DNA of 57,080 nucleotides. Origin: Amycolatopsis pithecellobii. Its GTDB lineage: Bacteria; Actinomycetota; Actinomycetes; Mycobacteriales; Pseudonocardiaceae. The stretch covers positions 1-57,080 of the forward strand of contig NZ_WMBA01000055.1 in assembly GCF_009707865.1 (NCBI RefSeq), written 5' to 3'. Within the stretch, counting starts at the first letter, position 1. Every line of letters starts with the position of its first letter. Shown piece by piece: positions 33,855 to 42,561 of the stretch. The notes beneath the pieces were generated by a model. That model ran no database searches and was not told where the DNA came from. It was given only the letters and a program-made list of their open reading frames with translations. The position numbers and the translations under genes were made by a program.

Positions 33855-34784
33855 TCAGGGCAGGCGCTGGCGGCTCAGGAAGTTCCACATGATCGTCGCG
33901 GCGGCGGCGTCCTCGCCGACATAAGTGGTGTACGGGGGCGCCGCCTGGGCGGCCGTGGGCCACAAATGTGACAGTCCCGAGTAGACGGCCGACGACAGTT
34001 CGGTGCCGGCATGGCACCCGGTCCACGACGTCAGGGTGAGCCGGCCGGTGTGGCGGACACTTCCCGGGCCGTGGCAGCCATTCCGGGTCTGCCACTGCGT
34101 CACCGCCTGGTTCAGCGCGATCGTCGCGGTCGGCGAGAAATGCTCGGCGCGCACCACCGGATCGTCCGTCCCGCCGGCCAGCAACGCCGAGATCGGTTTA
34201 CCGCCACAGGTCGCGAGCGGAACCGCGCCATAAGTCGCAAGCCCGGCGAAAACCCCCGGATGCGCGCAAACCTCCTCGAAAGACAATTTCGCCCCATTGC
34301 TGTAACCGGCGAGATAAATACGGCGAGGGTCGCTTTCGAAATACCGTGCCGCGTCCGTGGCGACCGCGGTCAGGAACCGCGGATCGGGCACGCCTTCCTT
34401 CGCCGCGACACCACAGCATCCGTGCCCGGCGTTCCACGACTCGCCGATCCCGAGTGGATAGACGAGATTCACTTGCCCACGCTGGGCATAGGGCAGAAAC
34501 CCGGTGCGCACGGACTCCAGTTGCGCCGTGACGCCCCGGCCGTGCAGCACGATCAGCAACGGAATTCCCTTGTGCCGCACGGAAGACCCGACCGCGAGAT
34601 ACGTCCGCTTCGTCCCGTCCACCGTGAGCTGCCGCGGCACGGTGGTCGTGCCGGCCGACACCGCGGCGGGTACCGGTGTGGCATGTCCCTGCGGCTGCAC
34701 GGACTCGTTGACGCCTGCCGGTGCACAGGCCGCCAGTGCGACCAGCGCACCGGCGAGGACGAGCAGGCGTTGCCGCAGATTCAT
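33855..34784 (-). CDS. Secreted lipoprotein esterase (LpqC/PHB-depolymerase-like)
   Basis: A 309-residue lipoprotein with signal peptide MNLRQRLLVLAGALVALAAC and lipobox LAAC. The alpha/beta-hydrolase domain has LLIVLHGRGVTAQ, the nucleophile elbow YLAGYSNGAKLSFE (catalytic Ser), PISALLAGGTDDPVV with a catalytic Asp, and GLSHLWP with the His. Family members include the mycobacterial LpqC and bacterial feruloyl or poly-hydroxybutyrate esterases, acting on esters outside the cell. It is divergent from the ligase operon, 130 bases apart, so a link to that pathway is possible but unproven. Confidence 0.88.
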   Translation of the reverse strand: MNLRQRLLVLAGALVALAACAPAGVNESVQPQGHATPVPAAVSAGTTTVPRQLTVDGTKRTYLAVGSSVRHKGIPLLIVLHGRGVTAQLESVRTGFLPYAQRGQVNLVYPLGIGESWNAGHGCCGVAAKEGVPDPRFLTAVATDAARYFESDPRRIYLAGYSNGAKLSFEEVCAHPGVFAGLATYGAVPLATCGGKPISALLAGGTDDPVVRAEHFSPTATIALNQAVTQWQTRNGCHGPGSVRHTGRLTLTSWTGCHAGTELSSAVYSGLSHLWPTAAQAAPPYTTYVGEDAAAATIMWNFLSRQRLP

Positions 34785-34914
34785 GCGGATATTGTGCCCG
34801 CGAGCCACGGAAAAACGATGCCTTCTCAGTTTTTTCTCATCCGGCTTCCAGCGCGTGCATAGGGAAACCGGCCAGACTCGGCGAAAGTCCGGCGAAACGC
34901 GTGTGGAGGGTTTC

Positions 34915-36387
34915 ATGGCGATGGTGTCGCGGTTGCTGTCCACCCGGGCCCGCGAGCGGCCTGACTCGCCCGCGTTCCTTTCCGGCGCGGACGAGCGGGT
35001 CCTGACCTGGCGCGAGGTCGCCGCGCACGCCGAGCGCTGGCGCCACGAGATCCCGCCGGGCAGCCGGGTGGGACTGGTGATCGCCGACCCGTTGCTGTTC
35101 ACCATGGCCTACCTCGGCTGCCTGTCCGCGGGCGCGACCGCGGCGCCGGTCGACCCGCGGCTCACGGAAGCCGAATTGGCCGGCGCGCTGGCCCGCTTGC
35201 GGATCGATGTGCTCGCCACCGATCGTGACGACCCGACTGTCCATTCCGGACTGAACACGGTGCTGGCAGATTTCGCCGGCCCGCGCCGGATCCGGTCGGC
35301 GAACACCCCGCACCGGACCGGCGCGTCGCATCCCGCGGTGCTGCTCACCAGTTCCGGCACCACGGGCGCACCCAAGGGCATCCCGCTCACCGAATGGCAG
35401 CTGTTGCACGCGGCGGAACGGGTCGCGCGGCATCATCGTTTCGGCCCCGGCGAGCGCGGCTACACCCCGCTGCCGTTGTTCCATGTCAACGCCCAGGTCA
35501 TGGGCCTGCTCGCGACGGTAGTAAGTGGCGCCGAGCTGGTGATCGACCGCCGGTTCGAGGCGGGCGAGTACTGGGCGCGGGTGGAACGGCACCGCCCGAC
35601 CTGGCTCAACGCGGTTCCCGCGATCCTGGCCTCGCTCGCCCGGTGCCCGGCCCCGCCCACGCGGGTCGTCGACCGGATCCGGTTCGCCCGCTCCGCGTCG
35701 GCGCCGCTGCCGCGCGAGACCGCGCGGGCGTTCACCGCGCGCACGGGGCTGGGTGTGCTGGAAACCTACGGCATGTCCGAGGCCGCCGGTCAGCTCACCG
35801 CGAACCCACTGGACCCGGCGCGGCGGCGGGACGGGTCGGTAGGGCTGCCGGTGGACGTGGACCTGATCGTCGCGGGGTCGGACGGCCGCGAGACCGCGCC
35901 CGGCGAAGAGGGCGACGTTCTGTTGCGCGGGCCGGAAATCGTCCGCGAGTACGTCGAACTCGACGGTCCAGAACGGAGTCGCCCCGCCCGCGCCGCGGAC
36001 GGCTGGCTGCGCACCGGGGACATCGGGGTCCGCGATGAAGCCGGGTTCCTGTACCTGGCCGGCCGCGTGGACGACGTGATCAACCGCGGCGGCGAGAAGG
36101 TCTACCCGCAGGAAGTCGAAAACGTTCTACTCGCGCATCCCGGCGTCGCCGCGGCGGCGGTCGTGGGCGCGCCCCACGAACGGCTCGGGCAGGTCCCGGT
36201 CGCGTTCGTCACCACCGAGAGCCGCGATGCCGAACGACTCCAGGCGTCCCTTCTCGCGTGGTGCGCGCAACGGCTGACGCGGTACAAGCGGCCGGTGGTC
36301 GTCGAGGTCATCGACGCGCTGCCGGTCGGCCCGACGGGCAAGGTACTGCGCCGGGCGCTACGACCGGAGCCGGCAGGGCGCCCGTGA
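34915..36387 (+). CDS. Acyl/aryl-CoA synthetase-like AMP-forming ligase
   Basis: A 490-residue ANL-superfamily enzyme. Core motifs: A3 LLTSSGTTGAPKGIPLT (about 143-159), A5 ETYGMSEAAG, A7 GWLRTGDIG, A8 GRVDDVINRGGEKVYPQEVE and the A10 lysine in PVGPTGKVLRR. It should adenylate a carboxylic acid and pass it to CoA or another acceptor. A carrier protein is not encoded nearby. The ATG has GGAGGG upstream. Its stop overlaps the start of the membrane acyltransferase (GTGA). As the first gene of the four-gene operon it probably supplies the activated acyl group for that acyltransferase. Confidence 0.92.
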   Translation: MAMVSRLLSTRARERPDSPAFLSGADERVLTWREVAAHAERWRHEIPPGSRVGLVIADPLLFTMAYLGCLSAGATAAPVDPRLTEAELAGALARLRIDVLATDRDDPTVHSGLNTVLADFAGPRRIRSANTPHRTGASHPAVLLTSSGTTGAPKGIPLTEWQLLHAAERVARHHRFGPGERGYTPLPLFHVNAQVMGLLATVVSGAELVIDRRFEAGEYWARVERHRPTWLNAVPAILASLARCPAPPTRVVDRIRFARSASAPLPRETARAFTARTGLGVLETYGMSEAAGQLTANPLDPARRRDGSVGLPVDVDLIVAGSDGRETAPGEEGDVLLRGPEIVREYVELDGPERSRPARAADGWLRTGDIGVRDEAGFLYLAGRVDDVINRGGEKVYPQEVENVLLAHPGVAAAAVVGAPHERLGQVPVAFVTTESRDAERLQASLLAWCAQRLTRYKRPVVVEVIDALPVGPTGKVLRRALRPEPAGRP

Positions 36388-37517
36388 ACAAGGAACACCT
36401 CTACTACGTCGACCTGGTCCGGGTGCTGACGGTCGGGTTGGTCATCGGCACCCATGTCCTGGCTCTCGCGCCGGTGGCGCCGAGCGTCCTCGACGGCGCG
36501 CTCGGCATGATCTTCCACGTCAGCCGCGAGGTGTTCTTCCTGCTCACCGCGTTCGTGCTGACCTACAGCACGCGCAAGACGGTGCGCTGGCCGGCGTTCT
36601 GGCGCCGCCGGTACCTGTTCGTCGCCGTGCCGTATCTGATGTGGACGGTGCTGTACTTCTTCGCCGACGGCGGCCCGTATCTCGGCCAGGTGTTCGTGCA
36701 GCAGCTGCTCACCGGCACCGCGCGCTACCACCTGTACTTCCTGCTCGTCTCGATGCAGATCTACCTGGTGTTCCCGCTGTTACGGATGCTGCTGCGGGCG
36801 GCACGGCGGTGGCACGGCGCGCTGCTGGTGCTCGCGGTGGTGTTCCAGCTGATCTTCGCGAGCGCCGTGCAGCACCAGTGGGATCTCGGTCCGCTGTCGG
36901 GCTGGCTGCGCGCCCCGGACGCGCTGCTGCCCAGCTACGCCGGGTATGTCCTGGTGGGTTCGATCGCCGCCTGGCACCGGGACGCGCTCGTCGGATGGAC
37001 CCGGCGGCAGGTACGGCTCGTGTTCGGCGGCGCGGCGGGCGTCGTGGCCCTGGCGATCGGCGGCTACCTCGGGCAGGTGCGGGGCGGGCAGCCGCCGTTG
37101 CAGGCCGGCATGGTGTTCCAGCCGGTGATCGTCGTGGAAAGCCTGGCCATCGCGTGGGCGTTCCTCGCCACCGGGCTGATCTGGGCGGAGCGCGGGCGGT
37201 TCGGTGCCCGGCTCGTCATGTCCACTTCGGACGCTTCGTTCGGGGTCTACCTGCTGCATCCCCTCGTGCTGCAAGGGATTCTGCTCGGCGCCACGGCGTC
37301 CGGACTCGCCGGTCTCGCACAGACCGCGCCGGACGCACTGGTGCTGGCCGTGCTGGTGCTCGTGCTGCTGCCGTTGACCTATCTCGTGTCCGGGCTGCTC
37401 ACCGCCGCCGTCCGGCGCACCCCGGTGAGCCTCGCGCTCACCGGCCGGGCGCGCGCGCCCATTCCCGTACCCCCGCGCGAAGACCTCGCGCTCGTCACCA
37501 CAGGAGGAGCCCGATGA
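36384..37517 (+). CDS. Membrane acyltransferase (acyltransferase-3/OafA-like)
   Basis: A 377-residue integral membrane protein with about ten hydrophobic segments. It opens YYVDLVRVLTVGLVIGTHVLAL and has FHVSREVFFLLTAFVLTYS, with the family His and Arg. It ends FGVYLLHPLVLQGILL followed by further TM segments and a polar tail. Acyltransferase-3 proteins move acyl groups from CoA to sugars, amino acids or peptides at the membrane. The GTG start overlaps the ligase stop and its own stop overlaps the ComA-like gene (ATGA), tying all three to one pathway. Confidence 0.9.
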   Translation: MNKEHLYYVDLVRVLTVGLVIGTHVLALAPVAPSVLDGALGMIFHVSREVFFLLTAFVLTYSTRKTVRWPAFWRRRYLFVAVPYLMWTVLYFFADGGPYLGQVFVQQLLTGTARYHLYFLLVSMQIYLVFPLLRMLLRAARRWHGALLVLAVVFQLIFASAVQHQWDLGPLSGWLRAPDALLPSYAGYVLVGSIAAWHRDALVGWTRRQVRLVFGGAAGVVALAIGGYLGQVRGGQPPLQAGMVFQPVIVVESLAIAWAFLATGLIWAERGRFGARLVMSTSDASFGVYLLHPLVLQGILLGATASGLAGLAQTAPDALVLAVLVLVLLPLTYLVSGLLTAAVRRTPVSLALTGRARAPIPVPPREDLALVTTGGAR

Positions 37518-38251
37518 GCCACACCACGATGATGATCGACCCCGGCCTGCCCACGGGACAGTTCACCGACGTGATCTCCAGCCACCGCGACCATGTCGGG
37601 CTGGTCAAGTTCGGCTGGGGCACCGCGCTGGTGACCCGGGACCTCGACCGCAAGATCGCCGTGCTGCGTGAGGCGGGGATCGGTTTCTACTTCGGCGGCA
37701 CGTTGTTCGAGTGGTACCTCGTGCAGGGCCGGCTCGACGACTACCTCACGCTCGTCGACCGCACCGGCGCCACCCACATCGAGGTCTCCAACGGCACGAT
37801 CCCGCTCGACCAGCCGGGCAAGGCCGGCTGGGTGCGGCGGATGACGCGATACCGGCCGGTGCTGGCGGAGGTCGGCTACAAGGATGCGGAACGCTCGGCG
37901 ACGCTCTCCCCCGCCGACTGGGCCGGCGCGATCCTGGAGGATCTCGACGCCGGCGCCGAACTGGTGATCACCGAGACCAGGGAAAGCGGCCGCAGCGGGA
38001 TGGCGCGGCCGGACGGGCACCTGCGCGACGACGTACTGGACGCCGTCCTCGCCCGCGTCGACGCCGACCGGCTGCTGTTCGAGGCGCCCACCAAGGAGCT
38101 CCAGGTCGACCTGATCCGGGCGATCGGCGTGGACGTCAACCTCGGCAACATCGCCGCCGCCGACCTGGTCGCCGTCGAGACCCTCCGCCGCGGCCTCCGC
38201 GGTGACACGTTGCTCCAGATGACCTTGCCCCGCACCGTTTCCTTCGCCTGA
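37514..38251 (+). CDS. Phosphosulfolactate synthase homologue (ComA family)
   Basis: A 245-residue TIM-barrel protein of the ComA family, which joins phosphoenolpyruvate and sulfite to make (2R)-phosphosulfolactate. Family landmarks are Lys32 in LVKFGWGT, YFGGTLFEWYL, Glu90 in IEVSNGTI, the EVGYKD motif, ITETRESGRSGMA and the closing LFEAPTKELQ and VNLGNIAAADL. In methanogens this starts coenzyme M synthesis; a Bacillus homologue makes spore sulfolactate. ComB and ComC are absent here, and partners are a ligase, an acyltransferase and a VOC protein, so a different product is likely. Confidence 0.9.
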   Translation: MSHTTMMIDPGLPTGQFTDVISSHRDHVGLVKFGWGTALVTRDLDRKIAVLREAGIGFYFGGTLFEWYLVQGRLDDYLTLVDRTGATHIEVSNGTIPLDQPGKAGWVRRMTRYRPVLAEVGYKDAERSATLSPADWAGAILEDLDAGAELVITETRESGRSGMARPDGHLRDDVLDAVLARVDADRLLFEAPTKELQVDLIRAIGVDVNLGNIAAADLVAVETLRRGLRGDTLLQMTLPRTVSFA

Positions 38252-38274
38252 GCACTGTCCACAAAGGAGCATCC

Positions 38275-38673
38275 ATGCGTGATATGCACGACGCCGCGCA
38301 CTTCGCGGTTCCCGCGCGTGACCTCGACGAGGCGGTCGAGTTCTACGTCTTCGGCCTCGGGGCCAAGCTCGCCCGCCGCTACGCCGACCGCGTCACGTTC
38401 GACTTCTTCGGCGACCAGCTGGTCTGCCATCTCTCCGACGACATCCCCGCGGAGGCGGTGATGTACCCGCGGCATTTCGGGCTCAGCTTCGCCCGCGCCG
38501 AGGACTTCGACCGGCTCGTGCGGGTGGTGGAGCACCGGAAGCTGCGGGTACTCGCCGGGCCGGCCGTGCGGTTCGAAGGGACCGCCGAGCAGCATCGCAC
38601 GATCGCGCTCGCCGACCCGTCGAACAACGTCATCGAGTTCAAGAACTACGACGACCCGCGGCTGCAGTACTGA
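38275..38673 (+). CDS. VOC-family protein of the ComA operon
   Basis: A 132-residue vicinal-oxygen-chelate protein 23 bases after the ComA-like gene, with AAAGGAG ahead of the ATG. One His in DAAHFAVPARDLDEAVEFY, another in YPRHFGLSF, and the Glu of PSNNVIEFKNYDD are likely metal ligands. The form resembles the extradiol-dioxygenase/epimerase-like branch. In this operon it may isomerise or oxidise a sulfolactate-derived intermediate, which is inference. Confidence 0.87.
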   Translation: MRDMHDAAHFAVPARDLDEAVEFYVFGLGAKLARRYADRVTFDFFGDQLVCHLSDDIPAEAVMYPRHFGLSFARAEDFDRLVRVVEHRKLRVLAGPAVRFEGTAEQHRTIALADPSNNVIEFKNYDDPRLQY

Positions 38674-38763
38674 CCTTGCCGGGACCAGCGCCGATCCACG
38701 GCGGTGCGAACGTTGCCGAACAGTCATTCCTCGCCCGCGGGGGCTATGGAAAAGTAACCCGCG

Positions 38764-40953
38764 ATGTCGTTCGAGACGGGAAGCAGAACGGGGCGCCTGC
38801 TCGGCGCGGGAGTGGCCGCCGCGGTCGCCGTGGTGACGGGGCTGCTCACCAGCCAGGGCACGCTGCCTCAGGCCGTGGGCTGGCCGGTCGAGGTACTGGC
38901 CGCGATCGCCACCGGGCTCCTTGTGCTGCTCGCGTTCCGTCCCCGGCCGACCGTGCCCGCGCCCGATCCGCCACCGCGGCCGAAACCGGCCGGCACGGCG
39001 GCGATCCGGGTCCTGCGGATCGATGACCTCGACCCGGCCGCGCTCGGGGTGCGCCCGGCGTGGCCCGTGCCCGGCGGGGCCGCGATGCCCCCGTACGTAC
39101 CGCGCACCGCGGACGCCGCGCTCGACCGTGCGCTGGCAGGCGGCGGGCTCGTCCTCGTCCAGGGCGACGCGGCCGCGGGGAAGACTCGCACGGCTTACGA
39201 AGCCTTGCTGCGCAACGCTTCCCGCTTCGGCTGGGAGTCGGTGATGGTGCCGCGCGACGAGGCGGCGCTGCGGGAACTCGCGGCCGCCCCGCCGGCGAAA
39301 GCCGTGGTGTGGCTGGATGATCTCGAGCGGTACCTGACCACCGACAGCCTCGACGACACCCTGTTGCGGGCGTTGAACGGTGTCGTGCTCGCGACGCTGC
39401 GCACGCGCGCCCGCGCCGATCTCGGCATCGACGGCGACAGCGCGCACCGCGTGCTCACCCGGGTCACGCCGGTCGAGCTGGGCCGGCAGCTCGACCGCAC
39501 CGAAACCGCGGCCGCGCACCGCTACCGTGACGATCCGCGGATCGCGGGCGCGATCGTCGAGGAGATCGGGCTGGGCGAGCACATCTCCGCCGGCCCGGAG
39601 GCACTGCGGCGGTGGCGTTCCGGCGAGAACGAGGCCGGTGCGGCGCTGGTCAGCGCGGCGGTCGACCTGCGGCGCGCCGGTTTTCTCGACCCGGTGCCGC
39701 TGGACTGGCTGATGTCGCTGCACGGCGGTTACCTCTCGGAGCGGTTCCGCAGCCGCATCGGCGAGCCGGACCTGGCGGGCGCGCTGGACTGGGCGATCCA
39801 GCCGGTGCGCGGCGCGACGCCGTGCCTGATCCCGGCCGGGTCGAATCGCTATGTCGCGTCCGGTTATCTCGTCGACGCCGCGTCGGGTGCGGTGCCGGAT
39901 GCGGTGTGGCAGGGCCTGCTGAGCACAAACCTGCTCACCACGGACCAGCGTTTCCGGATCGCGCGCGCCGCGGTGTGCTTCGGGCGCATCGGCGACGCCG
40001 TGCTGTTGTGGACCGAGCTCGCCCGCTCCGGCGACCAGTTCGCGCTGTTCAACCTCGGCTGGGCCGCGCGGCTGGACGGTGACGAGGCGCGCGCGCAGCA
40101 GTGGTTCCAGCGTGCGGCGGATGCGGGCAGCAGCTGGGCGATGTCGAACCTGGGCAGCATGGCCGAGCAGCGCCAGGACCTCGCGACGGCCCAGCTGTGG
40201 TATCAACGGGCGGCCGACGCCGGGGACACCACCGGCATGACCAATCTCGGCGGGCTGTTCGCGCAGACGGGCCGGATCGATCAGGCCCGTGAGGCGTACC
40301 GGCGCGCGGCGTCGGCGGGTGATCCGAACGGGGTGCGCAAGGAAGCCGTGCTCGAGCTGTTGCACGGGGACCGCAAGCGCGGCGCGGAGCTGTTGCGGCG
40401 GGTCGCGTTGTCCGGGGATCCGGCCGCGGTGCGGTTGATGGGATTGTTGTCGCCGACGGGTGAGCCGGGGGCGCACCGCGCGGATGTCGAGGCGCTGCGG
40501 CGGCTGGCGGCGGAGATCGGCGATGGCGAGGCGGCGCTCGATCTGGCGCGGAACCTGTGGCACCAGGGCGATCTGGACGCGGCGGAGACGTGGTTCCGGC
40601 GGGCGGCCGACGGCGAGCACGGGCGGGTCGCGGCGTTCGGGCTGGGGGTCCTGCTGGAGCAGCGTGGCAGGACCGGCGAGGCCGAAGAGTGGTACCGGCG
40701 ATCCGCGGCGCACGGCCTGCCCGAGGCGATGCTGAACCTGGGCATGGTGCTGCAGGAACGGGGCGAGTTCGACGAGGCGGAAAGCTGGTACCGCCAGGCT
40801 GTCGAGGCGGGTCACCTGCCCGCGGAAGTGAACCTCGGCGCGCTGCACTGGCGCCGCGGCAACCTCGAGGAAGGCCGGGCCTGGTACCAGCGCGCGGCCG
40901 ACCGTGATGACGAACTCGCGAAGCAGGCACTGGAAAACCTCGGAACCGGCTGA
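38764..40953 (+). CDS. Membrane-anchored P-loop protein with TPR/Sel1 repeats
   Basis: A 729-residue protein. Two hydrophobic segments at about 12-30 and 41-58 anchor it, followed by a Pro-rich linker. A P-loop domain has Walker A GDAAAGKT (134-141) and Walker B VVWLDDLE (181-188), like STAND-type ATPases. From about residue 420 to the end, TPR/Sel1-like repeats follow (AQQWFQRAADAGSSWAMSNL, WYQRAADAGDTTGMTNLG, WYRRSAAHGLPEAMLNLG). The layout suits a membrane-bound switch that senses a protein or peptide through the repeats. There is no effector domain such as a nuclease, protease or TIR. Function unknown; neighbours give no clue. Confidence 0.85.
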   Translation: MSFETGSRTGRLLGAGVAAAVAVVTGLLTSQGTLPQAVGWPVEVLAAIATGLLVLLAFRPRPTVPAPDPPPRPKPAGTAAIRVLRIDDLDPAALGVRPAWPVPGGAAMPPYVPRTADAALDRALAGGGLVLVQGDAAAGKTRTAYEALLRNASRFGWESVMVPRDEAALRELAAAPPAKAVVWLDDLERYLTTDSLDDTLLRALNGVVLATLRTRARADLGIDGDSAHRVLTRVTPVELGRQLDRTETAAAHRYRDDPRIAGAIVEEIGLGEHISAGPEALRRWRSGENEAGAALVSAAVDLRRAGFLDPVPLDWLMSLHGGYLSERFRSRIGEPDLAGALDWAIQPVRGATPCLIPAGSNRYVASGYLVDAASGAVPDAVWQGLLSTNLLTTDQRFRIARAAVCFGRIGDAVLLWTELARSGDQFALFNLGWAARLDGDEARAQQWFQRAADAGSSWAMSNLGSMAEQRQDLATAQLWYQRAADAGDTTGMTNLGGLFAQTGRIDQAREAYRRAASAGDPNGVRKEAVLELLHGDRKRGAELLRRVALSGDPAAVRLMGLLSPTGEPGAHRADVEALRRLAAEIGDGEAALDLARNLWHQGDLDAAETWFRRAADGEHGRVAAFGLGVLLEQRGRTGEAEEWYRRSAAHGLPEAMLNLGMVLQERGEFDEAESWYRQAVEAGHLPAEVNLGALHWRRGNLEEGRAWYQRAADRDDELAKQALENLGTG

Positions 40954-40981
40954 CGCCCGGTCCCGCGGGGGTGGCCCGGTG

Positions 40982-41575
40982 TCAGCGGGTCGCGGGCACG
41001 AGTTCGGACCACGGCGCCACGGTCCCGTACAGCGCGGTCATGGCGGCGAGCGAGGGCGCCAGGAACCCGTCGTAAGCGGCGGTGGCGTCGGCGGCCACTG
41101 CGACGTTGAACCGGCGCTCGAGCGCGGACCGCACGGTGGACTCGACGCACACGTTGGTCAGCACTCCGGCGACCACGAGGCGCTCGGTCCCCAGGCCGCG
41201 CAGGATGTCCTCGAGGTCGGTGTACAGGAAGGCGTCGTACCGGTTCTTGTCGACGACCACCTCGCCCGTCTTGGGGGCGAGCCGGTCGATGATCTCGGCG
41301 TCCCAGCTTCCGTGGCTGAGCATGCGCGGTTCGACGGCGAGGGCCGGTGCCGCGGCCGCCCGCCAGCGGGGGGACATCTCAGGAGCCCCCTCGCTGACGA
41401 CCTGGCGCGTGTAGAGCACGGGCAGACCGGACGCACGAGCGGAGGCGAGCAGGGCACGGGTCGCACGGACGGCGGGCTCGGCGTCCGGAAGGCCCATCCC
41501 GGCCCTGGCGAGCGACCCTTCCGGATGCAGGAAGCCGTTCTGCATGTCGATGACGAGAACTGCCGTAGTGGGCAC
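40982..41575 (-). CDS. Isochorismatase-like cysteine hydrolase
   Basis: A 197-residue cysteine hydrolase. The triad is Asp9 (AVLVIDMQNGF), Lys (EVVVDKNRYDAF) and Cys (VLTNVCVEST). The family includes pyrazinamidase, N-carbamoylsarcosine amidase, maleamate amidohydrolase and true isochorismatases. Because it follows a cyclase and an HpaI-like aldolase in one operon, an amidase role in breaking down a nitrogen-containing compound is more likely than siderophore synthesis. The GTG start follows AAGGAC. Confidence 0.92.
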   Translation of the reverse strand: MPTTAVLVIDMQNGFLHPEGSLARAGMGLPDAEPAVRATRALLASARASGLPVLYTRQVVSEGAPEMSPRWRAAAAPALAVEPRMLSHGSWDAEIIDRLAPKTGEVVVDKNRYDAFLYTDLEDILRGLGTERLVVAGVLTNVCVESTVRSALERRFNVAVAADATAAYDGFLAPSLAAMTALYGTVAPWSELVPATR

Positions 41576-41601
41576 AGGAAAGTCCTTTCGCAGCGGCAAG
41601 G

Positions 41602-42561
41602 TCAGAAGATCGCGACGGGATTGCTGGCGCTGGCGGTCACGCCGACCATGCGCCACGGCAACGCGGCGAAGAAGAACTCCCAGCGGCGCTCCTCGCGGCA
41701 CACCGCGGCAAGCTCGGTGAGTTCCATGTTGTCCACCAGCCAAAGGCCGAGTGCGACCAGAGCCACCGTGTGCACGGGCCGCGTCAGGTCCGGTCCGTAC
41801 CCTGAGGGCTGCACGTCCTGCACGCCGTCGTTACCCAGCATGGCGACGTCGCGCTCGCGCAGGAACGGCAGGCAACTCGCGTGCAGCCCGGCCTGCCGCG
41901 CCGCCGGGCCCACGGCGTCGGGGCCCTCGTGCAGGATCCTGGCCGCGTTGCCGGTGTGGACCAGCAACGCGTCGCCCGGGCGCACCGTGACGCCCTGCCG
42001 TCGTTCCGCGGCGGTGAGGTCCTCGGGGGTGACCGGCTGACCACGCCCGAGCCAGTCGACGCCGTGCAACGCCGCGATGTCCAGCAGCACGCCCCGGGTC
42101 AGGAAACCGAGCGCGGCGTGGTGGACCGACAGTTTCCGCGCACCGCCCAGCGAGGTCGTCTCGGAGGCGGGGAAGCCGTTGTAGTTGTGCCCGTCCCACG
42201 AGTAGTGGGCCAGGCCGTCGACGTGGGTGTTCGAGCCGTGCGCGGCGATCCCGACGAACTCGGTGACCGCGTCGAACCGCAACGGCCGCCCGAAGTGTTC
42301 CTCGACCTCGTTCGTGCCGGTGAACCGCTGCACCACGGAGTTGCCGGAGGCCAGCGGGTCGGGGGTGCGAGGGTCGATGTCCCGGGAAAGTGACACGGCG
42401 CGCCCGGTGCGGATCGATGCGGCCGCCGCCGCGCGCACCTCGTCGGTGATGGTGTTCAGCGTGCCCAGGCGGTCGTCGTCGCCCCAGCGGCCCCAGTTGG
42501 ACAGCGAGGTGAAGAACCTGAGCACCTCGCCCTCGGTCAGGCTCGTGTCCCTCACGCTCAT
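41602..42561 (-). CDS. Cyclase-family metal-dependent hydrolase
   Basis: A 319-residue member of the cyclase/kynurenine-formamidase-like family (PF04199). The metal-binding segment is AAHGSNTHVDGLAHY, with His113, Asp115 and His119. The start has the RWGDDDRLGTLNTIT stretch typical of the longer type. Members hydrolyse cyclic amides, formamides or lactones, for example isatin or N-formylkynurenine. Its ATG overlaps the aldolase stop (ATGA) and the hydrolase gene starts 27 bases after its stop. Confidence 0.92.
   Translation of the reverse strand: MSVRDTSLTEGEVLRFFTSLSNWGRWGDDDRLGTLNTITDEVRAAAAASIRTGRAVSLSRDIDPRTPDPLASGNSVVQRFTGTNEVEEHFGRPLRFDAVTEFVGIAAHGSNTHVDGLAHYSWDGHNYNGFPASETTSLGGARKLSVHHAALGFLTRGVLLDIAALHGVDWLGRGQPVTPEDLTAAERRQGVTVRPGDALLVHTGNAARILHEGPDAVGPAARQAGLHASCLPFLRERDVAMLGNDGVQDVQPSGYGPDLTRPVHTVALVALGLWLVDNMELTELAAVCREERRWEFFFAALPWRMVGVTASASNPVAIF

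Noticed and set aside
37876..40848. A 990-codon open frame on the minus strand
   Set aside because: It is antisense to the ComA-like, VOC and P-loop/Sel1 genes and has low-complexity Arg/Gln-rich sequence.
40982..41575. Siderophore isochorismatase
   Set aside because: No siderophore genes are near, and the operon context of cyclase and aldolase fits an amidase better.
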